DNA from: Amia ocellicauda
Taxonomy: Eukaryota > Chordata > Actinopteri > Amiiformes > Amiidae
Direction: 5' to 3'
Assembly (NCBI RefSeq): GCF_036373705.1
Contig: NC_089856.1
Coordinates: 13,298,501-13,362,500 of the forward strand
Length of the DNA stretch: 64,000 bases
Shown here: in pieces, positions 1 to 12,075 of the stretch
Layout: the number at the start of each line of letters is the position of its first letter
Position numbering within the stretch: position 1 is the first letter of the stretch
The notes under the pieces: model-generated
What the model was told of the DNA's origin: nothing
The model's input: the letters and a program-made list of their open reading frames with translations, nothing else
The model's database searches: none
Translations under genes and position numbers: made by a program

Positions 1-115
1 ACAATGTGGTTATTCTTGGGGAAAACAAACAAATTCTGCATTAAAACACTATTCGATTTCACTTCGGTATCACAGAGCGGCGCTACAGTAAAGCGCAAAG
101 TAAACTGTTATATTA

Positions 116-346
116 TACAGCTCTGGAAAAAAATTAAGAGACCACTGCAAAATTATCATTTTCTCTGGTTTTACGATTTATAGGTATGTGTTTGGGTAAA
201 ATTACCTTTTTGGTTTTATTCTATAAACTACTGACAACATTTCTCCCAAATTCCAAATAAATATATGAATGGAATGCAGCCATACATGTAGAGATGCTGA
301 TTTAAGAAAAATGTGCAATGGTCTCTTCATTTTTTCCAGAGCTGTA
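116..346. mobile_element. Non-autonomous Tc1/mariner-type MITE
   Basis: The ends are inverted repeats (TACAGCTCTGGAAAAAA on the left, TTTTTCCAGAGCTGTA on the right), each flanked by a TA dinucleotide, as expected for a Tc1/mariner target duplication. The 230-base interior has no open frame. It is A/T rich and resembles a MITE family common in fish genomes, by recollection rather than search. Confidence 0.75.
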
Positions 347-1952
347 TATTAAACAGCCAGTTCATTAAACCTGAAGACGTGGAGTTTCGTTGTGACTACC
401 CTCACATACGATGGAAATTCCATTGTAATTTAGCAATAAGGGTAACCTGATTGGACTAGACTGGACTAGACTGCAGTGGACAGGAGTGGAATGAACTGTA
501 CTGTGCTGTGCTGTGTCTCTCCGGGACCAGGGCTGGAGATCCTGCTGTACTGGACTGGACTGGACACATTACACATTCAAGTTATTCAGCCCTCCACTGT
601 TCACCTTGAGTTCAGTTACCCCTCAGCATGTTTCTGCAGTGTCCCATGACGGTGTAAAACACAGACGATGTGCGATCCTCCCAACACTCCTGGCGTCCAG
701 TGCCGCAGGTTGTTCTGGCTCCCTATTCAAGCCAGGTGTTGTGTAATTGGTGTGACTCCTGCTCTGTCACTCAACCGGAGTGACTAATGCACGCCACAGT
801 ATTCTGTCATAATCAGAATGAGGTCACACTTTATAATGGGAATCAACTCTGCATGACCCAATGTGTGAATCTCCCAGCAATGATCCTGCACTTCACCCGC
901 AGGACAGGGGTAGGGGGTAAGGGGGCAGACTAGTGCCTGGATTGTGGGTTTGGTTTGTGTTTCGAGACAGACAACAACACTACGAGCGATACAGCCTGAT
1001 GTGGAGAGGACTTGTGTGTCTATTTGATTCTTTCTGCTTTAGTGTAAACCGCGTAATAAATACACGTTTCTGTTCAGAGATATTAGGAAGAGCTAGACGT
1101 GTAGAGACCGCATTATATTCAGACAAGCATTACGTTACCGTAGAGAAAACGTTTCCATGTGCAACAATACAAATAAATAAAATAATAATAATAATAGTAT
1201 TATCATAATTTGTACTAGCACATATGTATTGTAAACGACACAACTGGACTCCCTTAACGTATTAGTCTTTCTACATATTTCTAAGTGCAAATTACACTAG
1301 TTTTTGCCGGATTATTTTTAATTTACTTTGCTGACGTCCTTAACCAGGGCAAGTTACAGTTGAAACAAAACACACACGTTTCACTATGAATAATACAGTA
1401 ACAGCAGCTTCAATATAGCAGGATATAATTTAACTAAAGTGTACACGTTACAGTCCCGTTTATGGACGCATTTATTAAAGCAGTCCTTAGTGTTGTAGAG
1501 GGAAACCCAGATCTGCTGTATTCATTTATTCATTAATTTAACTTGTAAATGGACACGTTAACTGAATCGTGTTCCCTTCATACTGATTGTCTGCGGATTG
1601 TCCTGCACACCATTCATAAAACACAGCCTAAAACACCGGCCAGCTGATCATACAATATTAATAAAATCGGCTGCTACGATGCGATTATTATCCTTCAGTT
1701 TATTTGAACTAGTCAGGCGCTGCACCGGTCCTGTGAAATCCGTGTTGGGCAAGTTTTTAATTCACTCGGATATTAAGTGTAAGCAGTTATTGTCTCTGTA
1801 CGTGGATTTCACTCCATGCCGCTAATAAAACTGTAATTTCTTCGTGATCACACACGGCACTTATTATATTAGATAATATCTTCCGACACAATGTATCTGA
1901 TCTCCTCCCTGTCTGTGAGGCTGCTACATGTGCTCATCAGCAGCAGACCTAA
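347..1952. other. Spacer without recognisable gene
   Basis: Only short chance frames are present; none shows splice sites joined to a recognisable domain. Around 1325-1360 there is a degenerate TTGCTGACGTCCTTAACCAGGGC-like stretch, similar to a motif at 33350-33375, that may be the conserved part of an old fish SINE. The first exon of CYP27B1, which should lie upstream of 3515, was looked for here and not found. Confidence 0.5.
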
Positions 1953-3000
1953 TTGGAAGTGCAGACTAAGCTTAAGTATTTGGGCATAATAATACCTAAA
2001 CAGTTAGTTGAACTATATAAATGTAATTATGAAACTCTAGAAACTCAGTTGAGACAAGATGCAAATAAGCTGATGACCTTCTCGCTCTTGGGAAGAAGGA
2101 TTGAGGCGATACGGATGAATGTTCTCCCCAGATTCTTATTTTTGTTTCAAACTTTAACCATCTCTATCGGTCCAGATACATTTGCATTGGGGGGAAAAAC
2201 TCCTTGTTAGATTTATATGGGATCAGAAAAAAAAGAAAAAAAAAGAGTAAAACGTAAGGTACTGAAACCCTCAAGAGACAAGGGGCCAACTCTTCCCGAT
2301 TTTGTTTTATCAGATTCATACTTATTTACAAAGTTACATACCCTGCATTAAAATGTATAGTGAAGTCACACAATGACTGTAGACTAAAACATCTTATTTC
2401 AGACATTTAATTTATTAATTTATTAAATTAATTGGTGCAAAATCCAAATTGCAACTCCAGTTGGAGGACTCTATAGAAAATGAAGATTGAGAGAATATGT
2501 GCATGAATGTACATAAAACCACAAATTCACAAGTTTGGAGGGAATATGCATGGAAAATCATTTTTTAAAACCCCAGTGTTACAAGCTAAATATATACATA
2601 CCAGACCAGCTTGCTAGAGAGGCTGTGGGGAAGCGATTGCAAATCATACACATATTTTGGTCATTTCAGGTGGTACAAAACCTTCTGCAATTAGATTATA
2701 GTAGAATTAGATTGGATTTTCGCTTACAGAATTGCAAACAGCAGCAAAACTTTATCTACCTTGAATTGTAAGAATTGCAGCTTTAAAGTAGATAACTAGA
2801 AACTGGTAAAAACAGGATAAACCGAGTCTTCAGAAGTGGAGGGAATCGGTAAAAGAGCTGTATCAAATGTCAAAAAAATGACATACAGAATTATAAACCA
2901 GCAACATATATTTGATCACAGATGCTTAAAATGGGAATTGTATGAAATCATATTAGGGCCTTGAAGCACGAAATGGGAAGATACATATTGCATCAATCAA
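1953..3000 (+). mobile_element. L1/Tx1-type LINE fragment (3' part of ORF2)
   Basis: Frame 1953-2210 translates to a segment with KYLGIIIPKQL, then SLLGRRIEAIRMNVLPR and FLFQTL, the spacing seen after the reverse transcriptase core in fish L1/Tx1 ORF2 proteins. A poly-A-rich patch and a further frame (WDQKK, then PSRDKGPTLPDF) continue the similarity to about 2340, and weak similarity runs to about 3000. Stops and frameshifts are frequent, so it is an old dead fragment, lying upstream of CYP27B1 exon 2 and probably inside intron 1. Confidence 0.65.
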
Positions 3001-3514
3001 CCATATTTGTTTTACATTTTTAAATATTATTTTTATTTGCCATTTATTTTTCATGGAGCATTTGAATGTAACCACAATTATGTTCTATATTCAGTCTATT
3101 TTTTGTAAGATATGGATCTGTATGTGACTGCAAAAAATAATAATGGACAGTAGGGACAGACATGCGGGAGGCGTGTCGAGGGAGCGCCCTGGACTGGCTG
3201 ATGTAATGTGCTGGCAGGACGGGTGGGCTCCACTGTCATGGCAATGAGCTGGGTCAGGGCTCAGGTGTGAAGAGGCGTGGCCTCCCGTAGGGCAAAAGGT
3301 CAGCTGCTCTTCCTGCTGGAAATTGTCCAACGCATCTTCATTAACGGCTAATTAAGGAGCAATTGTTTCTGTTACCTTTGCCCCCTCAACCCCCGTGTGA
3401 AAAAAAAAGTCCCAGTACTGCACCCCACTGGTGTCAATGCCTGATTGCCACTTATCTCGTCCCTTTCTCTCTCCCTCCCTCTCCCTTGCTTTGTGGCGGC
3501 TCTGTGGGGTCCAG

Positions 3515-5531
3515 GCGGAGGGCCTGTCCCGGTATGGCCCGGTGTGGAAGGCGAGTTTTGGGCCAATCCTGACGGTGCATGTGGCTGAGCCGGCGCTGAT
3601 CGAGGAGGTTCTGAGGCAAGAGGGCCAGCACCCAATCCGCTCAGACCTCTCCTCCTGGAAGGACTACCGGCAACAGCGCGGACACTCCTACGGCCTACTG
3701 ACCTCGTGAGTGACCACTCTCTCCCTCGCTCTCTGTCTCCCTCTCTCTCGGTGAGCTGGTCTTTAGTCACAGTAGGAATCCACATGTGTCCTCTCCTCAC
3801 TGGGAGGAATGTGGGCCACTGTGAAGAGTAGACTAGGAGGAGGTGCTGAGTAACACAGACAGTGCGTCAAGGCAGCTCAGTGAGGGGGGTGCAGGAAATG
3901 ATTAAGTGAGTATGTAATGATTCGCTGTGTGTGAAATCTATGTGCTGAGTCACTTATTATTAATATTATTACTGTTATAATTATTATTATTGTCTGAATT
4001 CAATACTGCTGTTCATGCAGCTGACCTCTCGGTGTCTCTCTCCCTGTGTGTGTCTATGCAGGGAGGGGGAGGAGTGGCAGAGAGTGCGCAGTCTCCTGGG
4101 CAAGCAGATGCTGTGCCCACGGGCAGTAGGGGCGCTGGGCGAGGGGCTGAACGCCGTGGTCACTGACCTCCTGACCCGCCTGCAGCTGCGCCGCCGCCGC
4201 CACCCTGCCGGCCTCGTCACCGATGTCACACAGGAATTCTACCGCTATGGCCTGGAAGGTGAGCGCCTGTCCACCTGTCCACCTGCCTGTCTGTCCACCT
4301 ATTGTAAATAATTAAGGGTCCCTGAAATTAGATTTAAAGGTCAGTTGATTAACGCTGGGTCATTTATGTGCATCACTGTGTGTATCAATGCATGTGTCTG
4401 TGTATTGATGTGTGTATAAAAACCTGCATGTTTGTATTAGTGTGTATATCAATCTGTGTGTGTTAGTGTGTGTACCAATGCATGTTTGCATGTGTTGGTG
4501 GCAGGCGTGTCTTCAGTGCTGTTCGAGACACGGCTGGGCTGCCTGGCAGAGCAGTTGCCCCCAGAGACGGAACGCTTCGTGGCGTCGCTGGGCAGCATGT
4601 TCTCTCTTACCCTACTCACCATGGCGATGCCCCACTGGCTACACCGCCTGCTGCCCCAGCCCTGGCAGCGCTTCTGCGCCAGTTGGGATTACATGTTCCA
4701 GTTCGGTGAGTACAGGGGAGAGGTGGTCGGGAGGGCCACAGCTCCAGTACTACTCTATCACTACTCCGTCATTGCCATAGCATGCTAATTTCTCTTGTCC
4801 CTACTCTACCACAACTGTGCTTCAGCTCTGTCACTACTCCGTCACCACTCAACTTTCAACTTCCCTTTGTCAGGATAGTATTAGTGTTTTTTATATTCAT
4901 ATCTGACTCCCCACCCCCTCCTCTTCCCCTTCCAGCGCAGGGGCACATCGACAAGCGTCTGTCAGAGGAGGCGGAGCGCGTGGCGCGGGGGGAGGGCCGG
5001 GGGGGGCAGTACCTGGCCTCCTTCCTGTCCCAGCAGGGCCTGTCCATGAAGGATGTGTACGGCAACGTGACTGAGCTGCTACTGGCCGGGGTGGATACGG
5101 TGAGTGCCGACTGGGCATTCGTGCGATTGGTTAATTGGTTAATCAAGGTCTTTGTTCTATGTCAATCAAAGGGGGGTTGGGGGTGGGGGTGTTGACCGTG
5201 CTTTTCCCTATCACTCTCCCTCTCCGTCTCATTCTCTCTCTCTCGCGTGCTCTTTCAAAGCATCCCAGTTTGCCACGTTTTGTCCAGTGTCTAATCTCTC
5301 TCTCTCTCTCTCTCTCAGATCTCCAGTTCCCTGTCATGGAGTCTGTACGAGCTGTCCCGGGCCCCCGAGCTGCAGAGCTTAGTGAGGGAGGAGGTGGAGG
5401 CAGTGATGGGGGGGCGTGCAGTGCCAGAGTCCACAGACATTGCACAAATGCCGCTGCTGAAGGCTGTGGTCAAGGAGGTGCTAAGGTGAGACTTGCTGTG
5501 GCGCTCACTCCCGCTGTGTCACTCACTCTGT

Positions 5532-5565
<34 letters not shown>

Positions 5566-6429
5566 CTCTCTCGCTGTATCACTGTGTCACTGTGTTGCAA
5601 ACTCTCACTGTGTACATTATTTCAGACTGTATCCTGTGATTCCTGCCAATGCCCGAGTGATTGCTGACAGAGACATCACTGTGGGAGGATACCTGATCCC
5701 CAAGAAAGTGAGACTCCTTTACTGCACTTTACTGCACTGCACCATACTACACTACACTATTCTGTAATGCACACTATACTACACTGCACTGTGCTGTACT
5801 ACACTGTTGTGCTACTGTACTGCACTATTGTGCTGCACTGTACTGTAGCTCTCTATAGACTGTATGCAAGATTTTGTCATTGATTTCAGTTACTCTTCCC
5901 CCCAGACCCTGATCACGCTGTGCCACTACGCCACGTCCCGGGACCCGCGCTTCTTCCCTGAGCCGGACCAGTTCTGTCCACAGCGCTGGCTGGACCGGAC
6001 ACACAGCCCGAATCCCTTTGCCACGCTGCCCTTCGGCGTGGGCAAGAGGAGCTGCATCGGCCGACGCATCGCCCTGCTGGAGCTGCACCTCGCCCTGGCA
6101 CGGGTGAGGCAGGGTGCAGAGAGGGTGGGGGAAGAGAGGAGGGCAGGAGGTTGACAGTTGACAGGGTAGTGGAGGGCAGGGGGTAAGGGACACAGGTGGT
6201 CAAAAGTATTGCGGGCAAGGTGGTATCTGAGGTGTGCAGTACTTGAAGGTGCCGCTGAGGACTGACTAACCGAGTGAAAAACCACAGACCCTGACCGCAT
6301 TCTCCCCCCACTCAGATCCTGACCCACTTCGAGGTCCGGCCTGACCCAGCGGGAGGAGAGGTCCGACCCATGACCAGAACCCTGCTGGTACCAGCATCTC
6401 CAATCAACCTGCAGCTCAATGAGCGCTGA
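3515..6429 (+). CDS. cyp27b1: 25-hydroxyvitamin D 1-alpha-hydroxylase, CYP27B1 (exons 2-9; exon 1 not in window)
   Basis: Mitochondrial cytochrome P450 that adds the 1-alpha hydroxyl to 25-hydroxyvitamin D to make the active hormone, with electrons from ferredoxin. I read eight exons with GT/AG borders and matching phases: 3515-3705, 4062-4258, 4505-4705, 4936-5099, 5319-5485, 5626-5707, 5906-6103, 6316-6429. They total 1314 bases (437 residues plus stop), about what remains of the roughly 508-residue vertebrate protein once exon 1 is removed. Visible P450 landmarks are the I-helix [12 protein letters not shown], the K-helix KEVLR (ExxR) and the haem loop [12 protein letters not shown] with its cysteine ligand. 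[18 protein letters not shown] and the C-terminal ILTHFEVRP match CYP27B1 better than CYP27A or CYP27C as I remember them. No internal stop or frameshift. The mitochondrial presequence exon is missing from the window. All introns within the window are short (about 140-360 bases). Confidence 0.93.
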
Positions 6430-7615
6430 CGGTGCTGCCGGCCCAGAGAGCTCACCCCGACATCCCTCCTCCAGGAGGACTGAAGAATCCTGGGCCTGGG
6501 AGCTGGGCATAACTTGAGCCCCAAGCTGCGGAGGCCCAGGGTCTGAAAAGTGAGCAGTGCCGCAGTGCAGGGGAACCGGCGCCTTTTGCCAAATAGACAG
6601 CGGAGGGGCAGCTGTGTGGGGTGGCTTGAGTGTCAGCCCAACACAGACAGGACAGGTTCCACCACAGCTGGCATAGCCGGGTCCTGCAGGGCTTCAGCCT
6701 CTCGTGGGTTCCATTAATGCCAAACCCGTTAACTGATTCGATTAGCGGGGTGTAATTTGTCCCAGTTCCAGCTTACCCAGGGACTGGAGACTTGCAGAGA
6801 GAGCTGTGCTGCCTGCAGGACTGTCTCTTTCTCTCTCTCCTGGATCAGGGTCACCCACTAACTGCTCTAGTACAGCACGTGTATGCAAATCTGTTCGCCC
6901 CCCATTGTCTAGTTACCAAGTGTAATCAGATGCCTATGGCATCACTCTAAGGCCTTTTACAGTTCAAAGCTACAGATCCTGCTTATTCAATTAACATATT
7001 CAAGTATCACCGGCAGCCTGGAGACAATTCATTAAATCACCCCAACAATGGCAGATCAGACCAATTAAGTTACTAGGAGCAGCTGGGAGAGCAAGAACAA
7101 CGGTGAGAGGAAACTGCCCTTGTTTGCCGCTCTTAATTCATTAATTAGATAACTCCTCAAATACAGAACCTCCCCATCCCTTACCCAGTGTTTGAAACTT
7201 ACTCTTTTCTATATTTTGTCTTTATTGATGCGACGCATCAGAAGTTTATTTGTTCGGTTGTGTCAGTCCCCCATGCTGTGACACCGTTCTTTGCAAAAGT
7301 TTTATTTATGGATGTATTTATTGATTAATTTATGCATTTATTTATTTTCATACTGCCAGAGGCAACAATTAAAGGGTCACACTGGCATTTAATTACGCCA
7401 CAACTGTGACGGACAGGACACAATTCAGCCACAATCAGTGAACACTGTGTATCCACACTGTAGCAGTTGTTTTACTCGTGTATCAGCCTTTCTTAAAAGT
7501 CCACAAATACTGTGACTGGTGCTTCTATGACTGTTACTGTGTCATCTGTGTTTTTGTTTTCCTGTGCCTTTATTTAATTTCATAATTATTCAATAAAAGG
7601 GTCATACATACATGA
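6430..7615 (+). other. cyp27b1: Putative CYP27B1 3'UTR with poly(A) signal
   Basis: After the TGA there is no further coding similarity. A canonical AATAAA at 7592-7597 is followed within 40 bases by a GT-rich stretch (GAGTCTGTGTTCTGTG), a normal cleavage and polyadenylation arrangement. The UTR extent is inferred, not shown by transcript data. Confidence 0.6.
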
Positions 7616-8539
7616 GTCTGTGTTCTGTGATTTGGTGTATGTTTGCCAAAACTTGTGTTAAGAGTGTGTGATTGTCAGGTCACCCTCACTGACTCTTTTA
7701 GTAAATTTAGTAAATTTCAGTATAAAGGACTGGGGGCCTAAACAGAGGCCAGCTCCACACAGTTTGTGTGTGTGAGACTGTATGGTTTGTGTGTGTGTGT
7801 GTGTTGGACAGTGGAGGGGGGTTACCTCAGCCTGGGAACAGCGTCAATTGACACAAGCCAGTTAACCCCTTCAATACTGATTGTCCGTTAAGGGAAAGAA
7901 TGCTGCTTTGAGCCTTAAGCTAAGATCCAGAATAACTCTCCCACTTTGCAGTAAAACCAGATCTAGTGCTCTTGATAAGGGATGACATCTTGTGGCACAA
8001 TGTGGTATTACGGTTTAAAATGTATTGTCAAAATTACTGGGTCACTATTGAAACCCCTTTACCTACCAGCCCAGTGAGTGAGCAAGAGAGAGTGTGGTAA
8101 AAACACGTTAAGTGTAGTAAAGTGTGGTGTACTGTGGTAACAACACGATAACATAGTGTACATCACTGCAGCAAAAACACAGAAAAATCTAGAGTGTTGT
8201 ATTGTGTAGTATAGAACATGCATATTTTTATATTTTTTTCCTTTACTCTCCCTTATACATTAAATAAGTTATAATTTCTACAATGTTTAATTTGTGGTTG
8301 TTATTCATTATGGAAATTAAGGTTACGTTTATTATGTAAACTGTTACAATCCTGCCTTCAATGCATATTTGACACAATTTCTCAGACATTTTCTAGCATG
8401 GATCCCTCAAATCTCTCCCTGTCAGTCACAAAAAAGTCAATATCAGCAGATATATCGGTAATCAGGAAATTTAGCTTCCCAATGATCGTTATGAGTATCA
8501 GACCCCAAACCTGTATTGGTCGGGCTCTAGAAATAAATA
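7616..8539. other. Intergenic spacer downstream of CYP27B1
   Basis: No coding similarity. A short TG run lies near 7785-7803. Around 8450-8530 a stretch ending in TATTGGTCGGGCTCTAG looks like the end of an unidentified MITE, but I could not pair it with a second terminus. Confidence 0.4.
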
Positions 8540-9738
8540 GCTAAAAAGAAAAAATTGAAAGAAAATAATCAAATTGAAAACATTGTGGTTAAGCTTAAAA
8601 GCCAACAAATCCCCAGGAAGTGATGGCTTAACAATATGAGTTTTATAATACATTTCAAGACCAACTGGTAGATTTCTTAATTTTGGTGTTTTGTGAATCT
8701 ATTGAATGAGGAGAATTACCTACATCTCTAAAACAAGGCTTAATTTCTCTCATACCCAAACCTAATAATGATACTCTCATATTAGAAAACTGGAGACCAA
8801 TAACTTGAATATATAGTGATGCAAAACTGTAAGCTTTAATATTTGCAGATTGAACAAAGAAAGGACTGGATCAAATGATTGATGAATCACAGTCTGGCTT
8901 CATGAGGTGTAGGCACACATGTAACAATAGGAATTTGATTTTGGATTTAATAGACTACAGTGACCTTATTCATGAAGACAGCTTAATTTTGTTTGTGGAT
9001 ATGTATAAAGCCTTTGTCACAGTTAAGCATGAGTTTATGTTTATAACACTGCAAGTTATGGGGTTTTAAGTTATTAGGAGGCTATTGATAGTATCAAAAT
9101 ATATTTCTTCTGTATCTGGATTATCATTAAATGTTAAAGGATCTGAATGATTTGCCTTAGAAGATTGTGAGTTAAGCAACGTCTGTGACATTCCTATTAA
9201 AAGGTGATAACATATCTTGGAATTAAGATGTGTAAAGATCTGGAAGAAAGAAGTAGGTTGAACTTCATGCCCATTATAGAAAAAAAATAAGAAAATGTTA
9301 TTCGTGGTTGTTAAGGGATTTATCTGTATCTGGCCGTGTTCTATTATCGAAGAATGAAGGAATATCTAGATCAGTTTATACTTTCCTGTCACTAGATGCA
9401 TCTCAGTATGTAATGAATGAGTTTGACAGGAAGTTATATATTTTCATATGGAAAAACAAACCTCATTATTTAAAGAAATACTTTCTAACACACAAGAACA
9501 AGGTGGACTTAACATACAGTGAGGGAAAGAAGTATTTGATTCCCTGCTGATTTTGTACGTTTGCCCACTGACAAAGAAATGATCAGTCTATAATTTTAAT
9601 GGTAGGTGTATTTTAACAGAGAGAGACAGAATAACAACAAAAAAATCCAGAAAAACGCATTTCAAAAAAGTTATACATTGATTTGCATGTAAATGAGGGA
9701 AATAAGTATTTGATCCCCTATCAATCAGCAAGATTTCT

Positions 9739-9845
9739 GGCTCCCAGGTGTCTTTTATACAGGTAACGAGCTGAGAATAGGAGCACTCTCTTAAAGGGAA
9801 TTGCTCCTAATCTCAGCTCGTTACCTGTATAAAAGACACCTGTCC
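9739..9845. repeat. Imperfect palindrome of about 100 bases inside Tc1-like copy 1
   Basis: CCAGGTGTCTTTTATACAGG-AACGAGCTGAGA on the left is repeated as its reverse complement on the right, meeting at CTCTTAAAGGGAATT near 9789-9803. The arms are about 45 bases. It lies just upstream of the transposase start codon at 9885. The equivalent stretch in the second copy (about 55750-55845) is shorter on one arm. Confidence 0.85.
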
Positions 9846-9884
9846 ACAGAAGCAATCGATCAATCAGATTCCAAACTCTCCACC

Positions 9885-10891
9885 ATGGCCAAGACCAAAG
9901 AGCTGTCCAAGGATGTCAGGGACAAGATTGTAGACCTACACAAGGCTGGAATGGGCTACAAGACCATCGCCAAGAAGCTTGGTGAGAAGGTGACAACAGT
10001 TGGTGCGATTATTCGCAATTGGAAGAAACAAAAAATAGTCTCCCTCGGTCTGGGGCTCCATGCAAGATCTCACCTCATGGAGTTTCAATGATCATGAGAA
10101 CGGTGAGGAATCAGCCCAGAACTACACGGGAGGATCTTGTTAATGATCTCAATGCAGCTGGGACCATAGTCACCAAGAAAACAACTGGTAACACACTATG
10201 CAGTGAAGGACTGAAATCCTGCAGCGCCCGCAAGGTCCCCCTGCTCAAGAAAGCACATGTACAGTTCCGTCTGAAGTTTGCCACTGAACATCTGAATGAT
10301 TCGGAGGAGAACTGGGTGAAAGTGTTGTGGCCAGATGAGACCAAAATCGAGCTCTTTGGCATCAACTCAACTCGCCGTGTTTGGAGGAGGAGGAATGACC
10401 CCAAGAACACCATCCCCACCGTCAAACATGGAGGTGGAAACATTATGCTTTGGGGGTGTTTTTCTGCTAAGGGGACAGGACAACTGCACCGCATCAAAGG
10501 GACGATGGATGGAGCCATGTACCGTAAAATCTTGGGTGAGAACCTCCTTCCCTCAGCCAGGGCATTGAAAATGGGTCGTGGATGGGTATTCCAGCATGAC
10601 AATGACCCAAAACACACAGCCAAGGCAACAAAGGAGTGGCTCAAGAAGAAGCACATTAAGGTCCTGGAGTGGCCTAGCCAGTCTCCAGACCTTAATCCCA
10701 TAGAAAATCTGTGGAGGGAGCTGAAGGTTCGAGTTGCCAAACGTCAGTCTCGAAACCTTAATGACTTGGAGAGGATCTGCAAAGAGGAGTGGGACAGAAT
10801 CCCTCCTGAGATGTGTGCAAACCTAGTGGCCAACTACAAGAAACGTCTGACCTCTGTGATTGCCAACAAGGGTTTTGCCACCAAGTACTAA
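9885..10891 (+). pseudogene. Tc1-like transposase, frameshifted
   Basis: DDE transposase for cut-and-paste mobility. The start is ATG at 9885 in a CCACCATGG context. The N-terminal helix-turn-helix region ([27 protein letters not shown]) is in one frame until about 10035, where CAATTGGAAGAAACAAAAAATAG shifts the reading to the frame that runs to 10891. Catalytic landmarks in the second frame are [12 protein letters not shown] (first Asp), [13 protein letters not shown] (second Asp) and [11 protein letters not shown] (third, Glu), the DD34E pattern of Tc1. The C terminus is GFATKY. One frameshift near 10030-10045 breaks an otherwise well-kept protein; the element could only move with transposase from elsewhere. 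Confidence 0.9.
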
Positions 10892-11618
10892 GTTGAAGGG
10901 GTCAAATACTTATTTCCCTCATTAACATGCCAATCAATGTATAACTTTTTTGAAATGCGTTTTTCTGGATTTTGTTGTTGTTATTCTGTCTCTCACTGTT
11001 AAAATACACCTACCATTCAAATTATAGACTGATCATTTCTTTGTCAGTGGGCAAACGTACAAAATCAGCAGGGGATCAAATACTTTTTTCCCTCACTGTA
11101 TTGGATTATAAGACTTCAAATACTATTTTGTTTATTTCATTATTTTTGTTTATTATTTATAATACTGATTGGATATGAAATCTTCTTAAAAATAAAGCTT
11201 GTATGTAGAATGCATTCCCTAGATTTATCTTTCGGAAGGTTGGTGGTATTGAATTCTAGATGTGAATATAATCCCTGTTAAACTTGCTACTTTTCATAAA
11301 CAGGTACAGTTGACTTGGACATAAATATATAAACAATTTCCCCCACATAGATATACTATTTGGAATAACAAAGATATCAAATATAAAAAATAAACTTAAT
11401 TTTTCGAAAAGGTATGAAAACTATTCTATTGGTGGGACACATTCAATTAAAATTATTTAATAACTCAGAATTCTTAAATGCATTTGAAATTCAAATTCAC
11501 TCTAAATAATTTGCAATAGTTTTTGTTGCAATTCCCAGAGGGGCTTTATCACTTTTAAGATAATATAGAGAGGTTTGCAGGCCTGAGACTGTTGGTCCGA
11601 CATCATCCTTATTTCTGG

Positions 11619-12075
11619 TGTCAGGCCTGCTCACTGCACTTCCCCTGTTCACCACTTGAGGTCAACCTCATCACCCAATACTAGTCAGTCTCCCTCTCCA
11701 ATTTACCAATCATCCAATTGACATTCCACATCACCATGTGCACTTGTCCCAACATCCCTCTGCACTCATTGGTTCTACCTCTCCCTACCTGCTCCTCAGA
11801 CTTCACTCAGCCCTGCACTGAAACCTGTTTGCTCTTCAGTCACTGCTAAGGCTTGTCTTCTTCCCAGAGCCATTTCTAAGCATTCCCAGATTGCGTGGCT
11901 CTTAGTGCTCCCGACCTCTTACTTGCTCCTATGACCTCCCCCTTTGGATCTCCCTGTTTGCTGAATCGATTTACCTCCGGACTGGTCTTTGACTACGATG
12001 ATTGGATCTCCCCTTTGTACCTTTGCCAGCCTTCTGGTTGAGTATGCACGTGAATCCACCTGTTAATCTCTGACA
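11619..12075. mobile_element. Putative solo LTR inside the L1 remnant
   Basis: The segment begins TGTCAGGCCTGC and ends CTCTGACA, so its edges are TGTCAG...CTGACA, the short inverted ends typical of LTRs. It interrupts L1/Tx1 coding similarity and has no open frame. I could not see a clear 4-6 base target duplication, so the exact borders and the solo-LTR reading are tentative. Confidence 0.45.

Larger units (their letters stand above)
9517..11098 (+). mobile_element. Tc1-like transposon (copy 1), full length
   Basis: Termini read CAGTGAGGGAAAGAAGTATT on the left and the inverse (AATACTTTTTTCCCTCACTG) on the right, flanked by TA on both sides (9515-9516 and 11099-11100). Length is about 1.58 kb, typical for Tc1-like elements. 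A second internal pair of terminal-type sequences (ATGAGGGAAATAAGTATTTG near 9693 and its inverse near 10905-10922) lies inside the ends. It sits in the L1/Tx1 ORF2 remnant. A close relative lies at 55525-57097. Confidence 0.93.

Noticed and set aside
3372..3800. 142-residue minus-strand frame over CYP27B1 exon 2
   Set aside because: Antisense shadow of exon 2 and pyrimidine-rich intron sequence (Arg/Glu-rich runs from CT repeats).
5926..6510. 194-residue minus-strand open frame over the CYP27B1 3' exons
   Set aside because: It is antisense to confirmed coding exons in GC-rich DNA, crosses their introns without regard to splice sites and has no recognisable domain.
10111..10740. 209-residue minus-strand frame within Tc1-like copy 1
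   Set aside because: Antisense to the transposase; the same antisense frame recurs in copy 2 only because the transposase sequence is conserved.
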